From the NCBI RefSeq assembly GCF_036346595.1, contig NZ_CP107834.1:1860001-1924000 (forward strand): DNA of 64,000 nucleotides, written 5' to 3'. The notes beneath the pieces are model-generated. The model saw only the letters and a list, made by a program, of their open reading frames with translations, searched no databases and had not been told where the DNA came from. Shown one piece after another: positions 1 to 8,995 of the stretch (the first letter of the stretch is position 1; each line of letters opens with the position of its first letter). The translations under genes were made by a program, and so were the position numbers. Origin of the DNA: Streptomyces sp. NBC_00525 (GTDB taxonomy: Bacteria; Actinomycetota; Actinomycetes; Streptomycetales; Streptomycetaceae).

Positions 1-929
1 GGCCGCTGACCGGGCCATTCCGCGGACCATTCCGCGGGGCGTTCGGCGGGTCTCTCGGCGGCGAGCAGCGCGGGGAAGGCCGCGTGCAGCGCGGTGCGCC
101 AGTCGCGCAGGGGGGCGAGTCCGGCGGCGGCGAGCCGGTCGTGCCCGAGCACGCTGTACGCGGGCCGGGGCGCGGGGCGGGCGAAGGCGGCGCTGTCGGT
201 GGGGCGGACCCGGTCCGGGTCGGCGCCGAGCAGCCGGAACACCTCGCGGGCCAGGCCGTACCAGCTGACCTCGCCGGTGCTGGTGCCGTGCTGGACGCCC
301 GCCGGAGCGGTGCCGTCGAGCGCGGCGCGGCCGAGGGTGGTCAGCAGTGCGGCGAGGTCGGCGGTCCAGGTGGGCTGTCCGCGCTGGTCGTCCACCACAT
401 CGAGGGTGTCCTTGACCGCCTCCAGCCTGATCATCGTACGGACGAAGTTGGCGCCGTCCGCGCCGTAGAGCCAGGCGGTGCGGACGACGTGGCCGGTGTC
501 GGGCAGGGTCTCCAGGACGGCGCGCTCGCCGGCGAGTTTGGTGCGGCCGTAGGCGCCGCACGGGGCGGTCGGAGCGTCCTCCGGGTAGGGCCGGTCCGCG
601 TCGCCCGCGAAGACGTAGTCGGTGGAGACGTGCAGCAGGACGCTGCCGTGGGCGCGGCAGGCCTCGGCGAGGACGGCGGGTCCGGTGCCGTTGACGCGCA
701 GCGCGTCGGCCTCCCGGCTCTCCGCGTCGTCCACGGCGGTCCAGGCGGCGCAGTTGACGACGACGGCGGGCCGGTGGGCGTCGAAGGCGGCGCGGACGCG
801 GTCCGGGTCGGCGATGTCCAGGGCGGCCCGGTCCGCCGCGACGACGGCGGCGCCGTCGCGGGCCAGCGCGGCCGTCAGGTCCCGGCCGAGCATGCCGCCG
901 GCGCCGGTGACCAGCCAGCGGGGGTTCAC
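1..929 (-). CDS. rmlD: dTDP-4-dehydrorhamnose reductase (RmlD), 3' end beyond window
   Basis: NAD(P)H-dependent reductase for the last step of dTDP-L-rhamnose synthesis, cytoplasmic. The frame opens at a GTG (929) that overlaps the rmlB stop by 4 bp (GTGA), so the two are translationally coupled. The N-terminus carries the Rossmann signature VTGAGGMLGRD. Further on are STDYVFAG and YGRTKLAGE, the latter holding the catalytic Tyr-x-x-x-Lys of the extended SDR family. About 309 codons are visible with no stop. Family members are usually about 290-300 residues, so only a few C-terminal residues should lie outside. The visible C-terminus is a repetitive Pro/Ala/Glu/Trp stretch, probably a disordered tail. 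It is last of the visible rmlA-rmlB-rmlD set. RmlC (the epimerase) is not in view, so the product could be rhamnose or another 6-deoxyhexose. Confidence 0.88.
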   Translation of the reverse strand, partial: MNPRWLVTGAGGMLGRDLTAALARDGAAVVAADRAALDIADPDRVRAAFDAHRPAVVVNCAAWTAVDDAESREADALRVNGTGPAVLAEACRAHGSVLLHVSTDYVFAGDADRPYPEDAPTAPCGAYGRTKLAGERAVLETLPDTGHVVRTAWLYGADGANFVRTMIRLEAVKDTLDVVDDQRGQPTWTADLAALLTTLGRAALDGTAPAGVQHGTSTGEVSWYGLAREVFRLLGADPDRVRPTDSAAFARPAPRPAYSVLGHDRLAAAGLAPLRDWRTALHAAFPALLAAERPAERPAEWSAEWPGQR

Positions 930-1915
930 AGGGCGGCCCTCTCCTTGAGCGGCTCCCACCAGGCGCGGTTCTCGCGGTACCAGCGGACGGTCTCGGCGAG
1001 GCCGGTGCGGAAGTCCTTGCGGGGCGCGTAGCCCAGCTCGTCGCGGATCTTGGCGCAGTCCACGGAGTAGCGCCGGTCGTGGCCCTTGCGGTCCTCGACG
1101 TGGATCACATCGGTGTCCCAGTCGGCGTCGCACGCCTCCAGGAGCAGCCGGGTCAGCTCCTTGTTGGAGAGTTCGGTGCCGCCGCCGATGTTGTAGACCT
1201 CGCCGGGGCGGCCCTTGGTGCGGACCAGTTCGATGCCCTGGACGTGGTCGTCGATGTGGAGCCAGTCGCGGACGTGGGCGCCGTCGCCGTACAGCGGGAC
1301 GGGCCGGCCCTCCAGGAGGTGGGTGACGAAGAGGGGGATGACCTTCTCGGGGAAGTGGTGGTGGCCGTAGTTGTTGGAGCAGCGGGTGACGCGCACGTCG
1401 AGGCCGTGGGTGCGGTGGTAGGCCAGCGCGACGAGATCGCTCGACGCCTTGGAGGCGGAGTACGGGGAGGTGGGCGCGAGGGGTTCCTCCTCGGTCCAGG
1501 AGCCCTCGTCGATGGAGCCGTAGACCTCATCGGTGGAGACGTGGACGAAGGTGCGCACCCCGGCCTCGTGCGCGGCGTGGACCAGGGTGTGGGTGCCGAC
1601 CACATTCGTCCGTACGAAGGCGGCGCCGCCGTCGATGGAGCGGTCCACATGGGACTCGGCGGCGAAGTGCACCACCTGGTCGTGCCCGGTCATGAGCCGG
1701 CGCACCAGGTCGGCGTCGCAGATGTCGCCGTGCACGAAGGAGAAGCCGGGGTGGGCGCGGACCTCGTCCAGGTTGGCCGGGTTCCCGGCGTAGGTGAGGG
1801 CGTCCAGGACGGTGACGGAGACGTCGCCGGGGCCGTCCGGGCCGAGGAGCGTACGGACGTAGTGGGAGCCGATGAAGCCGGCGCCGCCGGTGACGAGGAG
1901 GCGGGTAGGGGTCAT
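926..1915 (-). CDS. rmlB: dTDP-glucose 4,6-dehydratase (RmlB)
   Basis: Converts dTDP-glucose to dTDP-4-keto-6-deoxyglucose, the branch point for rhamnose and other deoxysugars. The protein is 329 residues, the usual length. It shows the NAD-binding GGAGFIGSHYVR motif at the N-terminus, the substrate-site STDEVYGS, and YSASKASSD with the catalytic Tyr-x-x-x-Lys. HFAAESHVDRSI is also typical of RmlB. The ATG start overlaps the rmlA stop (ATGA) and the stop overlaps the rmlD start, so rmlABD is one operon read leftward. Family assignment is firm. Whether the pathway ends in rhamnose depends on genes outside the window. Confidence 0.95.
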   Translation of the reverse strand: MTPTRLLVTGGAGFIGSHYVRTLLGPDGPGDVSVTVLDALTYAGNPANLDEVRAHPGFSFVHGDICDADLVRRLMTGHDQVVHFAAESHVDRSIDGGAAFVRTNVVGTHTLVHAAHEAGVRTFVHVSTDEVYGSIDEGSWTEEEPLAPTSPYSASKASSDLVALAYHRTHGLDVRVTRCSNNYGHHHFPEKVIPLFVTHLLEGRPVPLYGDGAHVRDWLHIDDHVQGIELVRTKGRPGEVYNIGGGTELSNKELTRLLLEACDADWDTDVIHVEDRKGHDRRYSVDCAKIRDELGYAPRKDFRTGLAETVRWYRENRAWWEPLKERAAL

Positions 1916-2982
1916 GAGGAGATCTGCACCTTGCTGTGGTCGCCGAGGACGAGGCGGTGGGCGGAGGGGCTGCGGGGCGCGGGGGTCACCTCGACGTCAT
2001 GCCCGATCAGCGACGCCTCCACGCGCCGGACGCCGTCGATGGACGCGCCGCGCAGCACGATGGAGTACTCGATCTCGCTGTCCTCGATGCGGCAGTGCCG
2101 GCCGATGGAGGTGAACGGGCCGACGTAGGCGTCGCTGATCACCGAGCCGGTGCCGATGACGGCCGGTCCGACGATCCGGCTGCGGGTGACGCGGGCGCCC
2201 GGTTCGATGAGCACCCGGCCGATGATCTCGCTCTCGCCGTCGACGTAGGCGCCCTCGGTGCACGGCTCGACGCTCTCCAGGACGGTGCGGTTGACCTCCA
2301 GCATGTCGGTGACGTTGCCGGTGTCCTTCCAGTAGCCCCGGATGACGGTGGAGCGCACGTCGCGTTCCCGGTCGATGAGCCACTGGATGGCGTGGGTGAT
2401 CTCCAGTTCGCCGCGCCAGGAGGGCCGGATGGAGCGGACGGCCTCGTGGACGGCGGGCGTGAAGAGGTAGACGCCGACGAGCGCGAGGTCGCTCTTGGGG
2501 TGCTCCGGCTTCTCCTCCAGGGCCACCACCCTGCCGTCCCCATCCAGTTCCGCGACGCCGAAGGAGCTGGGGTCGGGCACCTGTGTCAGCAGGATCTGCG
2601 CGTCGGGCCGGTCCGCGCGGAACTCCCCGACCAGGCCCGCGATGCCGCCGACGATGAAGTTGTCGCCGAGGTACATCACGAAGTCGTCGTCGCCCAGGAA
2701 GCGCTGGGCGACCAGGACCGCGTGGGCGAGGCCCAGGGGCTCGGCCTGCCGGATGTAGGTGACGTCGATGCCGAAGCGGGAACCGTCGCCGACCGCCGCG
2801 CGGATCTCCTCCTCGGTGTCGCCCACGATGATGCCGACCTCGGTGATGCCGGCTTCGGCGATGGCCTCCAGGCCGTAGAACAGCACCGGTTTGTTCGCCA
2901 CCGGCACGAGCTGTTTGGCGGAGGTGTGGGTGATGGGGCGCAGCCGGGTGCCCGCCCCACCGGAGAGTACGAGAGCCTTCAC
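1912..2982 (-). CDS. rmlA: Glucose-1-phosphate thymidylyltransferase, long form (RmlA)
   Basis: Makes dTDP-glucose from dTTP and glucose-1-phosphate. I place the start at GTG 2982, giving VKALVLSGGAGTRLRP and a 356-residue protein. The frame is open further upstream (to 3081), but that extension is not family-like. The nucleotide-binding signature GGAGTRLRP and the following PVANKPVLFYG are visible. At about 356 residues this is the long RmlA class (StrD-like) seen in actinomycete wall and antibiotic clusters, with a hexapeptide-type beta-helix at the C-terminus (roughly residues 250-356, with repeated I-G / SxI steps). It is first in the rmlA-rmlB-rmlD operon, with 4-bp overlaps throughout. 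Confidence 0.93.
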   Translation of the reverse strand: MKALVLSGGAGTRLRPITHTSAKQLVPVANKPVLFYGLEAIAEAGITEVGIIVGDTEEEIRAAVGDGSRFGIDVTYIRQAEPLGLAHAVLVAQRFLGDDDFVMYLGDNFIVGGIAGLVGEFRADRPDAQILLTQVPDPSSFGVAELDGDGRVVALEEKPEHPKSDLALVGVYLFTPAVHEAVRSIRPSWRGELEITHAIQWLIDRERDVRSTVIRGYWKDTGNVTDMLEVNRTVLESVEPCTEGAYVDGESEIIGRVLIEPGARVTRSRIVGPAVIGTGSVISDAYVGPFTSIGRHCRIEDSEIEYSIVLRGASIDGVRRVEASLIGHDVEVTPAPRSPSAHRLVLGDHSKVQISS

Positions 2983-3105
2983 GGTTTGCTGCCCCCACGG
3001 TGAGAGTGGCCGATGCGGCGGCGGTCCGCCGCAGCCGACCCTACTGACCCACACCCTCACTTCGGTGGCGAAACGGCCCATGACCGGCTTTCACTGACAC
3101 ATCCG

Positions 3106-3129
3106 GACGAAAAGCGGCAACTTTTCGTC
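3106..3129 (-). terminator. Hairpin terminator downstream of galE
   Basis: A perfect 9-bp stem, gacgaaaag (3106-3114) with cttttcgtc (3121-3129), and a 6-nt loop. It lies about 30 bp past the galE stop and about 125 bp before the rmlA start, so galE and rmlABD are probably separate transcription units. Confidence 0.6.
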
Positions 3130-3157
3130 ACCCGTACGGGGTGGCGGCGTACCGGGG

Positions 3158-4129
3158 CTACGGGTGGCGCAGGCGCCAGCCCTGCCAGGCGGACTCGATC
3201 ATCTCGTCCACGCCGTACCGCGCCGACCAGTCCAGCTCCGCGCGGATGCGGTCGGCGGAGGCGACCACGCGGGCCGGGTCGCCGGGGCGGCGGGCGGTGA
3301 CCTCGACGGCGGTGTCCTCGTTGCCCGTCACCTTGAGGATGCGGTCCACCATCTCGCGGACCGAGCTGCCCTCGCCCCGGCCGATGTTCAGCGTGAGGTC
3401 CGTACCGGGCTCGGCGGTCTCCAGCCGGCGCGCGGCGGCCAGATGGGCGGAGGCGATGTCCTCGACGTGGATGTAGTCGCGGACGCAGGTGCCGTCCGGG
3501 GTGGCGTAGTCGTCGCCGAAGACGCGCGGGGAGCCGCCCGCCTCCAGGCGCTCGAAGACCATCGGGATCAGGTTGAACACCCCGGCGTCGGCCAGCTCCG
3601 GCGAGGCGGCGCCCGCCACGTTGAAGTAGCGCAGCGAGGCGCAGCGCAGCCCGTGGGCCCGGGCGGCGGCGTGGATCAGCCATTCGCCGACGAGCTTGGT
3701 CTCGCCGTACGGGCTCATCGGCGCGCAGGGCGTCGTCTCGGTGACGAGGTCCACGTCGGGCATGCCGTAGACGGCGGCCGACGAGGAGAACACCAGCCGC
3801 TCGACCCCGGCCGCGACCATGGCCTCCAGCAGGACCTCCAGGCCGGTGACGTTCTCCTTGTAGTAGTGGAGCGGGCGCTCCACGGACTCGCCGACCTGCT
3901 TCTTTCCGGCGACGTGCACCACACCGGTCACCCCGTGCTCGCGGATGGCCGCGTCCAGGGCCTCGCGGTCCAGCACGGTGCCGGTCACCAGCGGAACCCC
4001 GGCGGGGACCGCGTCGGCGCTGCCGGTGGACAGATCGTCGAACACGACCACCCGCTGACCGCCCGCGAGCATCGCACGCACCACGTGCGCACCGATGTAC
4101 CCCGCCCCGCCCGTAACCATCCAGGTCAT
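3158..4129 (-). CDS. galE: UDP-glucose 4-epimerase (GalE)
   Basis: Interconverts UDP-glucose and UDP-galactose. The 323-residue protein begins MTWMVTGGAGYIGAHVVRAM, the GalE-type NAD-binding fold. SSSAAVYGMP and YGETKLVGEW supply the Ser/Thr and Tyr-x-x-x-Lys catalytic residues. The C-terminal RRPGDPARVVAS is characteristic of GalE rather than RmlB-type dehydratases. It diverges from the GT2/TagF-like gene across a 185-bp gap and sits upstream of the rml operon, so UDP-Gal may be a donor for the same glycopolymer. Family call is firm; the polymer link is inference from context. Confidence 0.93.
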   Translation of the reverse strand: MTWMVTGGAGYIGAHVVRAMLAGGQRVVVFDDLSTGSADAVPAGVPLVTGTVLDREALDAAIREHGVTGVVHVAGKKQVGESVERPLHYYKENVTGLEVLLEAMVAAGVERLVFSSSAAVYGMPDVDLVTETTPCAPMSPYGETKLVGEWLIHAAARAHGLRCASLRYFNVAGAASPELADAGVFNLIPMVFERLEAGGSPRVFGDDYATPDGTCVRDYIHVEDIASAHLAAARRLETAEPGTDLTLNIGRGEGSSVREMVDRILKVTGNEDTAVEVTARRPGDPARVVASADRIRAELDWSARYGVDEMIESAWQGWRLRHP

Positions 4130-4314
4130 GTCGTGCGTCTCCTGTCAGATGCTGTAACCGTCGGCATTCCACCCTACGTGGACGTCTCGGGCACCCCCGG
4201 CCGCGGTGGAGGCCATCAATTACGCTGTCCGGGTGCCGGACGCCGACCACTTTCGCACGGTCCGGCCCCGCCTCCCGTACAGCCCCCGCAGACAGCCTCT
4301 GGAACTGGTGGACG
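4130..4314. promoter_or_regulatory. Divergent promoter region between galE and the GT2/TagF-like gene
   Basis: A 185-bp non-coding stretch from which galE reads left and the transferase reads right. It is less GC-rich around 4150-4230 than its flanks. No convincing -10/-35 pair or operator stood out by eye. Confidence 0.4.
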
Positions 4315-6543
4315 ATGCCTCGACTGACCCTCATCGTGCCTGCGTACAACGTGCAGGGGTACATCGGGGAGTGTCTGGACTCCGTGCTGGGGCAGGACTT
4401 CACCGACATCGAGGTCATCGGCGTCGACGACCGCTCCCCGGACGGCTCCGGCGCCATCCTGGACGCGTACGCGGCGCGGGACTCCCGGCTGCGTGTGCTG
4501 CACCTCACGGAGAACGTGGGCCTGGGGCGCGCCCGCAACGCCGGTCTGGAGCTGGCGAGCGGTGACTACGTCCTCTTCCTGGACAGCGACGACACGCTGG
4601 CGCCGGGCTCGCTGTCGGCCATCGCGGCGCGGCTCGACGCCACGGACGACCCGGACATCCTGGTCTACGACTACACCCGGACCTACTGGGACGGGCGGAT
4701 GCTGCGCAACAAGCGCGCCGACCTGATGTCCGAGGAGGGCCCGGACGTCTTCACGCTGGCCGAGCGCCCGCAGCTGCTGGACCTGCTCCAGATCGTGTGG
4801 AACAAGGCGTACCGCCGCGACTTCGTCACCCGGCACGGCTTCCGGTTCCCGCCCGGTTACTACGAGGACGCCCCCTGGACGTACGGCTCGCTGATGGCGG
4901 CGGAGCGCATCGCGGTGCTCGACCGCTCCTGTGTGCTGTACCGGCAGCGGCGCGAGGGCGGCAACATCCTGCGCACGGTCAGCCGCAAGCACTTCGACGT
5001 CTTCGACCAGTACGACCGGGTGTTCGCGTTCCTGGACGAGCGGCCCGAGCTGGCCTCGTGGCGCCCGGCGCTGTTCCGGAAGATGGTCGACCACTTCCTG
5101 ACGGTGCTGGAGAAGCCCGGCCGGCTGCCGCGCGACGCCCGCGCCGAGTTCTTCCACCGGGCGGCGAAGGACTACCGCGCCCGGCTGCCGGAGGACTTCG
5201 AGCGGCCGGCCGGGGGGCGCGGCTACAAGTACGCGCTGCTCGGCGTCGACTCGTACTCCGCGTTCTTCGGCCTGACCCGCGCCAACAACGCGCGCCACCG
5301 CGCCCGGCTGGGCGGCCAGGCCCGCATCGGCCGGGCCAAGCGGGCCGCCCTCGGCATGTTCTACCGGTCCCAGCTGCGGATGCCGCTCGACGAGAACCTC
5401 GCCGTGTTCTCCGCGTACTGGGGGCGCGGCTACTCCTGCAACCCCGCCGCCATCGAGGCCGAGCTGGGCCGCCTCGCGCCGCAGATCCGCCGGGTCTGGG
5501 CGGTGCGCGCCGAGCACCGGGGCCGGGTGCCCGAGGGCGTCGAGAAGGTGATCGTCGGCTCCCGCGAGTACTGGGCGGCCATGGCCCGTGCCACGTACCT
5601 CACGAACAACGTCAACTTCGGGGACACCGTCGTCAAGCGCGAGGGCCAGATCCACGTGCAGACCCACCACGGCACCCCGCTCAAGACGATGGGCCTCGAC
5701 CAGGCGCAGTACCCCGCGTCCACCAGCATGGACATGGAGAAGCTGCTGCGCCGGTGCGACCGCTGGGACTACAGCCTGTCCGCCAACCGGTTCTCCACCA
5801 CCGTCTGGGAGCGGGTCTACCCCTGCCGCTACACCACGCTGGAGACGGGCTACCCGCGCAACGACGTCCTCGTGAACGCCACCGCCGCCGACGTGGTCGA
5901 GGCGCGCCGGGAGCTGGGGATCGCGGACGGCACGACCGCCTTCCTCTACATGCCGACGCACCGCGAGTACGAGAAGTCCTTCACGCCCCGGCTCGATCTG
6001 ACGAAGCTCGCCGAGGATCTGGGCCCGGACGTCACCCTGCTGGTGCGCGGGCACTACTTCTACAAGCCCGCCGAGCGGCCGGACGAGCGGCGGGCCGCCG
6101 GCCGGATCGTGGACGTCTCCGGGCACGGCAGCGTCGAGCGGCTCTACCTGGCGGCGGACGCCCTGATCACCGACTACTCGTCCGCGATGTTCGACTACGC
6201 CAACCTGGACCGGCCGATCGTCATCCACGCCGACGACTGGGACACCTACCGGGTGGTGCGCGGCACCTACTTCGACCTGATGGCCGAGCCGCCGGGCGCC
6301 GTCGCCACGACCCAGGAGCGGCTGACCTCGATCCTGCGCTCCGGCGAGTGGCGCGACGAGGAGGCGGCGGCGCTGCGCGCGGCGTTCCGGGAGCGCTACT
6401 GCGACTACGACGACGGGCGGGCCGCCGAGCGCGTGGTGCGCAAGGTGTTCCTGGGCGAGGCGGAGCTGCTGCCGGTGGTCCCGCTCGCCGAGCGCACCCC
6501 GGCCCCTTCCCCCGCCGAGGCCCTGAAGGCCGGGCGCGCCTGA
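4315..6543 (+). CDS. Two-domain GT2 glycosyltransferase / TagF-like CDP-glycerol glycerophosphotransferase
   Basis: A 742-residue cytoplasmic or membrane-peripheral enzyme, probably for a teichoic-acid-like wall polymer. Residues about 1-230 form a GT-A (family 2) domain, with LIVPAYNVQGYIGECL at the start, DDRSPDGSG near 40 and the metal-binding FLDSDD near 90. Residues about 380-720 match the CDP-glycerol:poly(glycerophosphate) transferase family. The signatures are QTHHGTPLKTMG near 449 and ITDYSSAMFDYANLDRP near 618. Members of the second family normally move glycerol-phosphate from CDP-glycerol to a growing chain, and fused GT2 domains usually add a sugar or prime the unit. Neighbours make dTDP- and UDP-sugars. 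The exact donor, and whether both domains are active, cannot be read from sequence. Confidence 0.85.
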   Translation: MPRLTLIVPAYNVQGYIGECLDSVLGQDFTDIEVIGVDDRSPDGSGAILDAYAARDSRLRVLHLTENVGLGRARNAGLELASGDYVLFLDSDDTLAPGSLSAIAARLDATDDPDILVYDYTRTYWDGRMLRNKRADLMSEEGPDVFTLAERPQLLDLLQIVWNKAYRRDFVTRHGFRFPPGYYEDAPWTYGSLMAAERIAVLDRSCVLYRQRREGGNILRTVSRKHFDVFDQYDRVFAFLDERPELASWRPALFRKMVDHFLTVLEKPGRLPRDARAEFFHRAAKDYRARLPEDFERPAGGRGYKYALLGVDSYSAFFGLTRANNARHRARLGGQARIGRAKRAALGMFYRSQLRMPLDENLAVFSAYWGRGYSCNPAAIEAELGRLAPQIRRVWAVRAEHRGRVPEGVEKVIVGSREYWAAMARATYLTNNVNFGDTVVKREGQIHVQTHHGTPLKTMGLDQAQYPASTSMDMEKLLRRCDRWDYSLSANRFSTTVWERVYPCRYTTLETGYPRNDVLVNATAADVVEARRELGIADGTTAFLYMPTHREYEKSFTPRLDLTKLAEDLGPDVTLLVRGHYFYKPAERPDERRAAGRIVDVSGHGSVERLYLAADALITDYSSAMFDYANLDRPIVIHADDWDTYRVVRGTYFDLMAEPPGAVATTQERLTSILRSGEWRDEEAAALRAAFRERYCDYDDGRAAERVVRKVFLGEAELLPVVPLAERTPAPSPAEALKAGRA

Positions 6544-6560
6544 CGGGCCCCGTACGACGA

Positions 6561-6615
6561 CGACCGCGGTCCCGGTCCCCTCTCCGTCCTGCGGAAGGGG
6601 CCGGGACCGCGGTCG
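6561..6615. terminator. Bidirectional hairpin terminator between the TagF-like gene and obgE
   Basis: A 19-20 bp stem, cgaccgcggtcccggtcccc (6561-6580) with its near-perfect complement at 6597-6615 (one bulged A) and a 16-nt loop. It lies exactly between two convergent stops and lacks a T-tract, as is usual in Streptomyces. Confidence 0.8.
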
Positions 6616-6625
6616 TTCACCCGCG

Positions 6626-8068
6626 CTACGCGAACGGGTCGAAGTCCTGGTACTCCTGGGCGGCCTCGTCGCGCTCCGCCTCGCGGTCGCGGCGGCGCTG
6701 GGCGGCCGGGCGCGGCTCCTCCAGGCGGTGGTCCTCGCCGCGGCGGCCGAGCATCTCGGCACCCGCGGTGACCGTGGGCTCCCAGTCGAAGACGACCGCG
6801 TTGTCCTCGGCGCCGATGGCCACGCCGTCGCCGGCGCGGGCCCCGGCCTTGCGCAGCTGGTCCTCGACGCCGAGCCGGGCGAGCCGGTCCGCGAGGTAGC
6901 CGACGGCCTCGTCGTTGTTGAAGTCGGTCTGGCGCACCCAGCGCTCCGGCTTCTCGCCGCGCACCCGGTAGACGCCCTCCTCCTCGTCCAGGGTGACGGT
7001 GAACCCTGCGTCGTCCACGGCCTTGGGCCGGATGACGATGCGGGTGGCCTCCTCGACCGGCTTGGCGGCGCGCGCCTCGGCGATGATGCCGGCCAGCGCG
7101 AAGGACAGCTCCTTGAGCCCGGTCCTGGCGACGGCGGACACCTCGAAGACGCGGTAGCCGCGCGCCTCCAGGTCGGGGCGGATCATCTCCGCGAGGTCCC
7201 GGCCGTCCGGTACGTCGATCTTGTTGAGGACGACGATGCGGGGCCGGTCCTCCAGACCGCCGTACAGCTTCAGCTCCTCCTCGATGATGTCGAGGTCGGA
7301 GACCGGGTCGCGGTCCGACTCCAGCGTGGCCGTGTCCAGTACGTGCACGAGCACCGAGCAGCGCTCGACGTGGCGCAGGAACTCCAGGCCGAGGCCCTTG
7401 CCCTGGCTGGCGCCCGGGATCAGGCCGGGCACGTCGGCGATGGTGTACACCGTGCTGCCGGCGGTGACCACGCCCAGGTTGGGGACGAGGGTGGTGAACG
7501 GGTAGTCCGCGATCTTCGGCTTGGCGGCCGACAGGACGGAGATCAGTGAGGACTTGCCGGCGCTCGGGTAGCCGACGAGGGCCACGTCGGCGACGGTCTT
7601 CAGCTCCAGGACGATGTCCCGCGCCTCGCCGGGCTCGCCCAGCAGCGCGAAGCCGGGGGCCTTGCGGCGGGCGGAGGCCAGCGCGGCGTTGCCGAGGCCG
7701 CCGCGGCCGCCCTGGCCGGCGACGAAGGCGGTGCCCTGGCCGACGAGGTCGGCGAGCACGTTGCCCCGGCGGTCCAGGACGACGGTGCCGTCCGGCACGG
7801 GCAGGACCAGGTCCTGGCCCTCCTTGCCGGTGCGGTGGTCGCCGCCGCCGGGCTGGCCGTTGGTGGCCTTGCGGTGGGGGTGGTGGTGGTAGTCGAGGAG
7901 CGTGGTGACGGACTGGTCGACGACCAGGGTCACATCGCCGCCGCGACCGCCGTTGCCGCCGTCCGGGCCGCCCAGCGGCTTGAACTTCTCACGGTGAACG
8001 GAGGCACAGCCGTGGCCTCCGTTACCCGCGGCGACATGCAGTTCGACGCGGTCCACGAAGGTGGTCAT
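6626..8068 (-). CDS. obgE: Obg/CgtA GTPase
   Basis: Essential ribosome-associated GTPase acting in 50S maturation. In Streptomyces Obg is also tied to the onset of differentiation. Start chosen at ATG 8068 ([12 protein letters not shown]), preceded by GGAGG. The upstream in-frame extension does not look like Obg. The protein has 480 residues. The glycine-rich Obg fold spans about 1-157 ([27 protein letters not shown]). The G domain spans about 160-335, with P-loop [11 protein letters not shown]3 [10 protein letters not shown] and G4 NKID. An OCT-type C-terminal domain lies at about 355-430, followed by a charged tail. It is the last gene of the rplU-rpmA-obg block, 138 bp after rpmA. Confidence 0.97.
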   Translation of the reverse strand: MTTFVDRVELHVAAGNGGHGCASVHREKFKPLGGPDGGNGGRGGDVTLVVDQSVTTLLDYHHHPHRKATNGQPGGGDHRTGKEGQDLVLPVPDGTVVLDRRGNVLADLVGQGTAFVAGQGGRGGLGNAALASARRKAPGFALLGEPGEARDIVLELKTVADVALVGYPSAGKSSLISVLSAAKPKIADYPFTTLVPNLGVVTAGSTVYTIADVPGLIPGASQGKGLGLEFLRHVERCSVLVHVLDTATLESDRDPVSDLDIIEEELKLYGGLEDRPRIVVLNKIDVPDGRDLAEMIRPDLEARGYRVFEVSAVARTGLKELSFALAGIIAEARAAKPVEEATRIVIRPKAVDDAGFTVTLDEEEGVYRVRGEKPERWVRQTDFNNDEAVGYLADRLARLGVEDQLRKAGARAGDGVAIGAEDNAVVFDWEPTVTAGAEMLGRRGEDHRLEEPRPAAQRRRDREAERDEAAQEYQDFDPFA

Positions 8069-8206
8069 GGGTGGAACCTCCAGTTGCATACCTGCGGAAA
8101 GATCTCGCTCGCCCCCGTAGGGACAACACGTGAAAGGCGGACCCACTTCCCTGCTCGGGAAGTGAGGTCCGCCTCCACGTCATACCGCTCGACGAGCGCC
8201 GGGGAT

Positions 8207-8464
8207 TCAGCCGGCGATCGGAACGATGTTCACGACCTTGCGGCCACGGTGCGTGCCGAACTCGACCGCACCGGCGGCGAGGGCGAACAGCGTGTCGTCG
8301 CCACCGCGGCCGACGCCCGTGCCGGGGTGGAAGTGGGTGCCACGCTGGCGGACCAGGATCTCACCGGCGTTGACGGCCTGGCCGCCGAAGCGCTTCACGC
8401 CGAGCCGCTGAGCATTGGAATCGCGCCCGTTCCGGGTGGACGATGCGCCCTTCTTGTGTGCCAT
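8207..8464 (-). CDS. rpmA: 50S ribosomal protein L27
   Basis: An 85-residue L27, starting [20 protein letters not shown]. The basic N-terminal arm reaches the peptidyl-transferase centre in the 50S subunit. [17 protein letters not shown] and [16 protein letters not shown] are diagnostic. It starts 14 bp after the rplU stop and shares its transcript. There is no N-terminal extension of the cleaved Firmicutes type: the second residue is Ala, followed by HKKG. Confidence 0.98.
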   Translation of the reverse strand: MAHKKGASSTRNGRDSNAQRLGVKRFGGQAVNAGEILVRQRGTHFHPGTGVGRGGDDTLFALAAGAVEFGTHRGRKVVNIVPIAG

Positions 8465-8478
8465 GTGTTCTCAGTCCC

Positions 8479-8799
8479 TTACTTCGCAGCCGCGGGAATA
8501 CCGGTGACCTTGATCGCCGTGTACTGCTGGCGGTGACCCTGGCGACGGCGGTAGCCGGTCTTGTTCTTGTAGCGAAGGATGTCGATCTTCGCGCCCTTGT
8601 GGTGGTCCACGACCTCGGCCTGGACCTTGATGCCGTCCAGGACCCACGGGTCGCTGGTCACGGCGTCGCCGTCGACAACGAGCAGGGTAGAGAGCTCTAC
8701 CGTGTCGCCCACCTTGGCAGTGGAAATCTTGTCAACCTCAACGATGTCGCCGACAGCAACCTTGTGCTGGCGACCACCGCTGCGCACGATGGCGTACAC
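8479..8799 (-). CDS. rplU: 50S ribosomal protein L21
   Basis: A 106-residue L21 that binds 23S rRNA domain I early in 50S assembly. It starts at GTG 8799 ([18 protein letters not shown], the standard L21 opening) and ends with the family-typical [19 protein letters not shown]. It is first in the rplU-rpmA-obgE operon. The roughly 200-nt upstream region is gene-free and rich in inverted repeats, consistent with leader-based control of the operon. Confidence 0.98.
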   Translation of the reverse strand: MYAIVRSGGRQHKVAVGDIVEVDKISTAKVGDTVELSTLLVVDGDAVTSDPWVLDGIKVQAEVVDHHKGAKIDILRYKNKTGYRRRQGHRQQYTAIKVTGIPAAAK

Positions 8800-8840
8800 G
8801 CGGATCTCACTCTCACTCGAAGCGGAAACCCCTGATGCCA

Positions 8841-8911
8841 GCCGCTCGCACGGGTCCGGGGACCCATGAGGATCCGGAGTGGACGAGCGGCCTCTCCCGT
8901 ACGAGCGGGAG
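8841..8911 (-). promoter_or_regulatory. Structured rplU 5' leader (candidate L21-type ribosomal leader)
   Basis: Between rplU and the next terminator lie nested inverted repeats: gccgctcg (8841-8848) with cgagcggc (8884-8891), enclosing gggtcc (8852-8857) with ggaccc (8860-8865). A further ctcccg (8894-8899) with cgggag (8906-8911) follows. Ribosomal operons often autoregulate through such leaders, and L21 leaders are known in other bacteria. That this one binds L21 is inference. Confidence 0.45.
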
Positions 8912-8956
8912 GTCGGTGCTCAGAGGTGTGGCGAACAAACGCCGAGGGTCAAGGTT

Positions 8957-8992
8957 ACGGGGCCCCGCACAGCCGGTCAAACCGGGCCCCGT
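8957..8992 (-). terminator. Hairpin terminator after the G1P-dehydrogenase-like gene
   Basis: A perfect 9-bp stem, acggggccc (8957-8965) with gggccccgt (8984-8992), immediately downstream of the TAG stop at 8996-8998. It insulates this operon from rplU. Confidence 0.6.
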
Positions 8993-8995
8993 GCT

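Noticed and set aside
4216..6762. 848-codon open frame on the minus strand opposite the GT2/TagF-like gene
   Set aside because: It is a GC-bias shadow: Arg/Gly/Val/Gln-rich with no domain signatures, while the plus strand encodes two clear domains.
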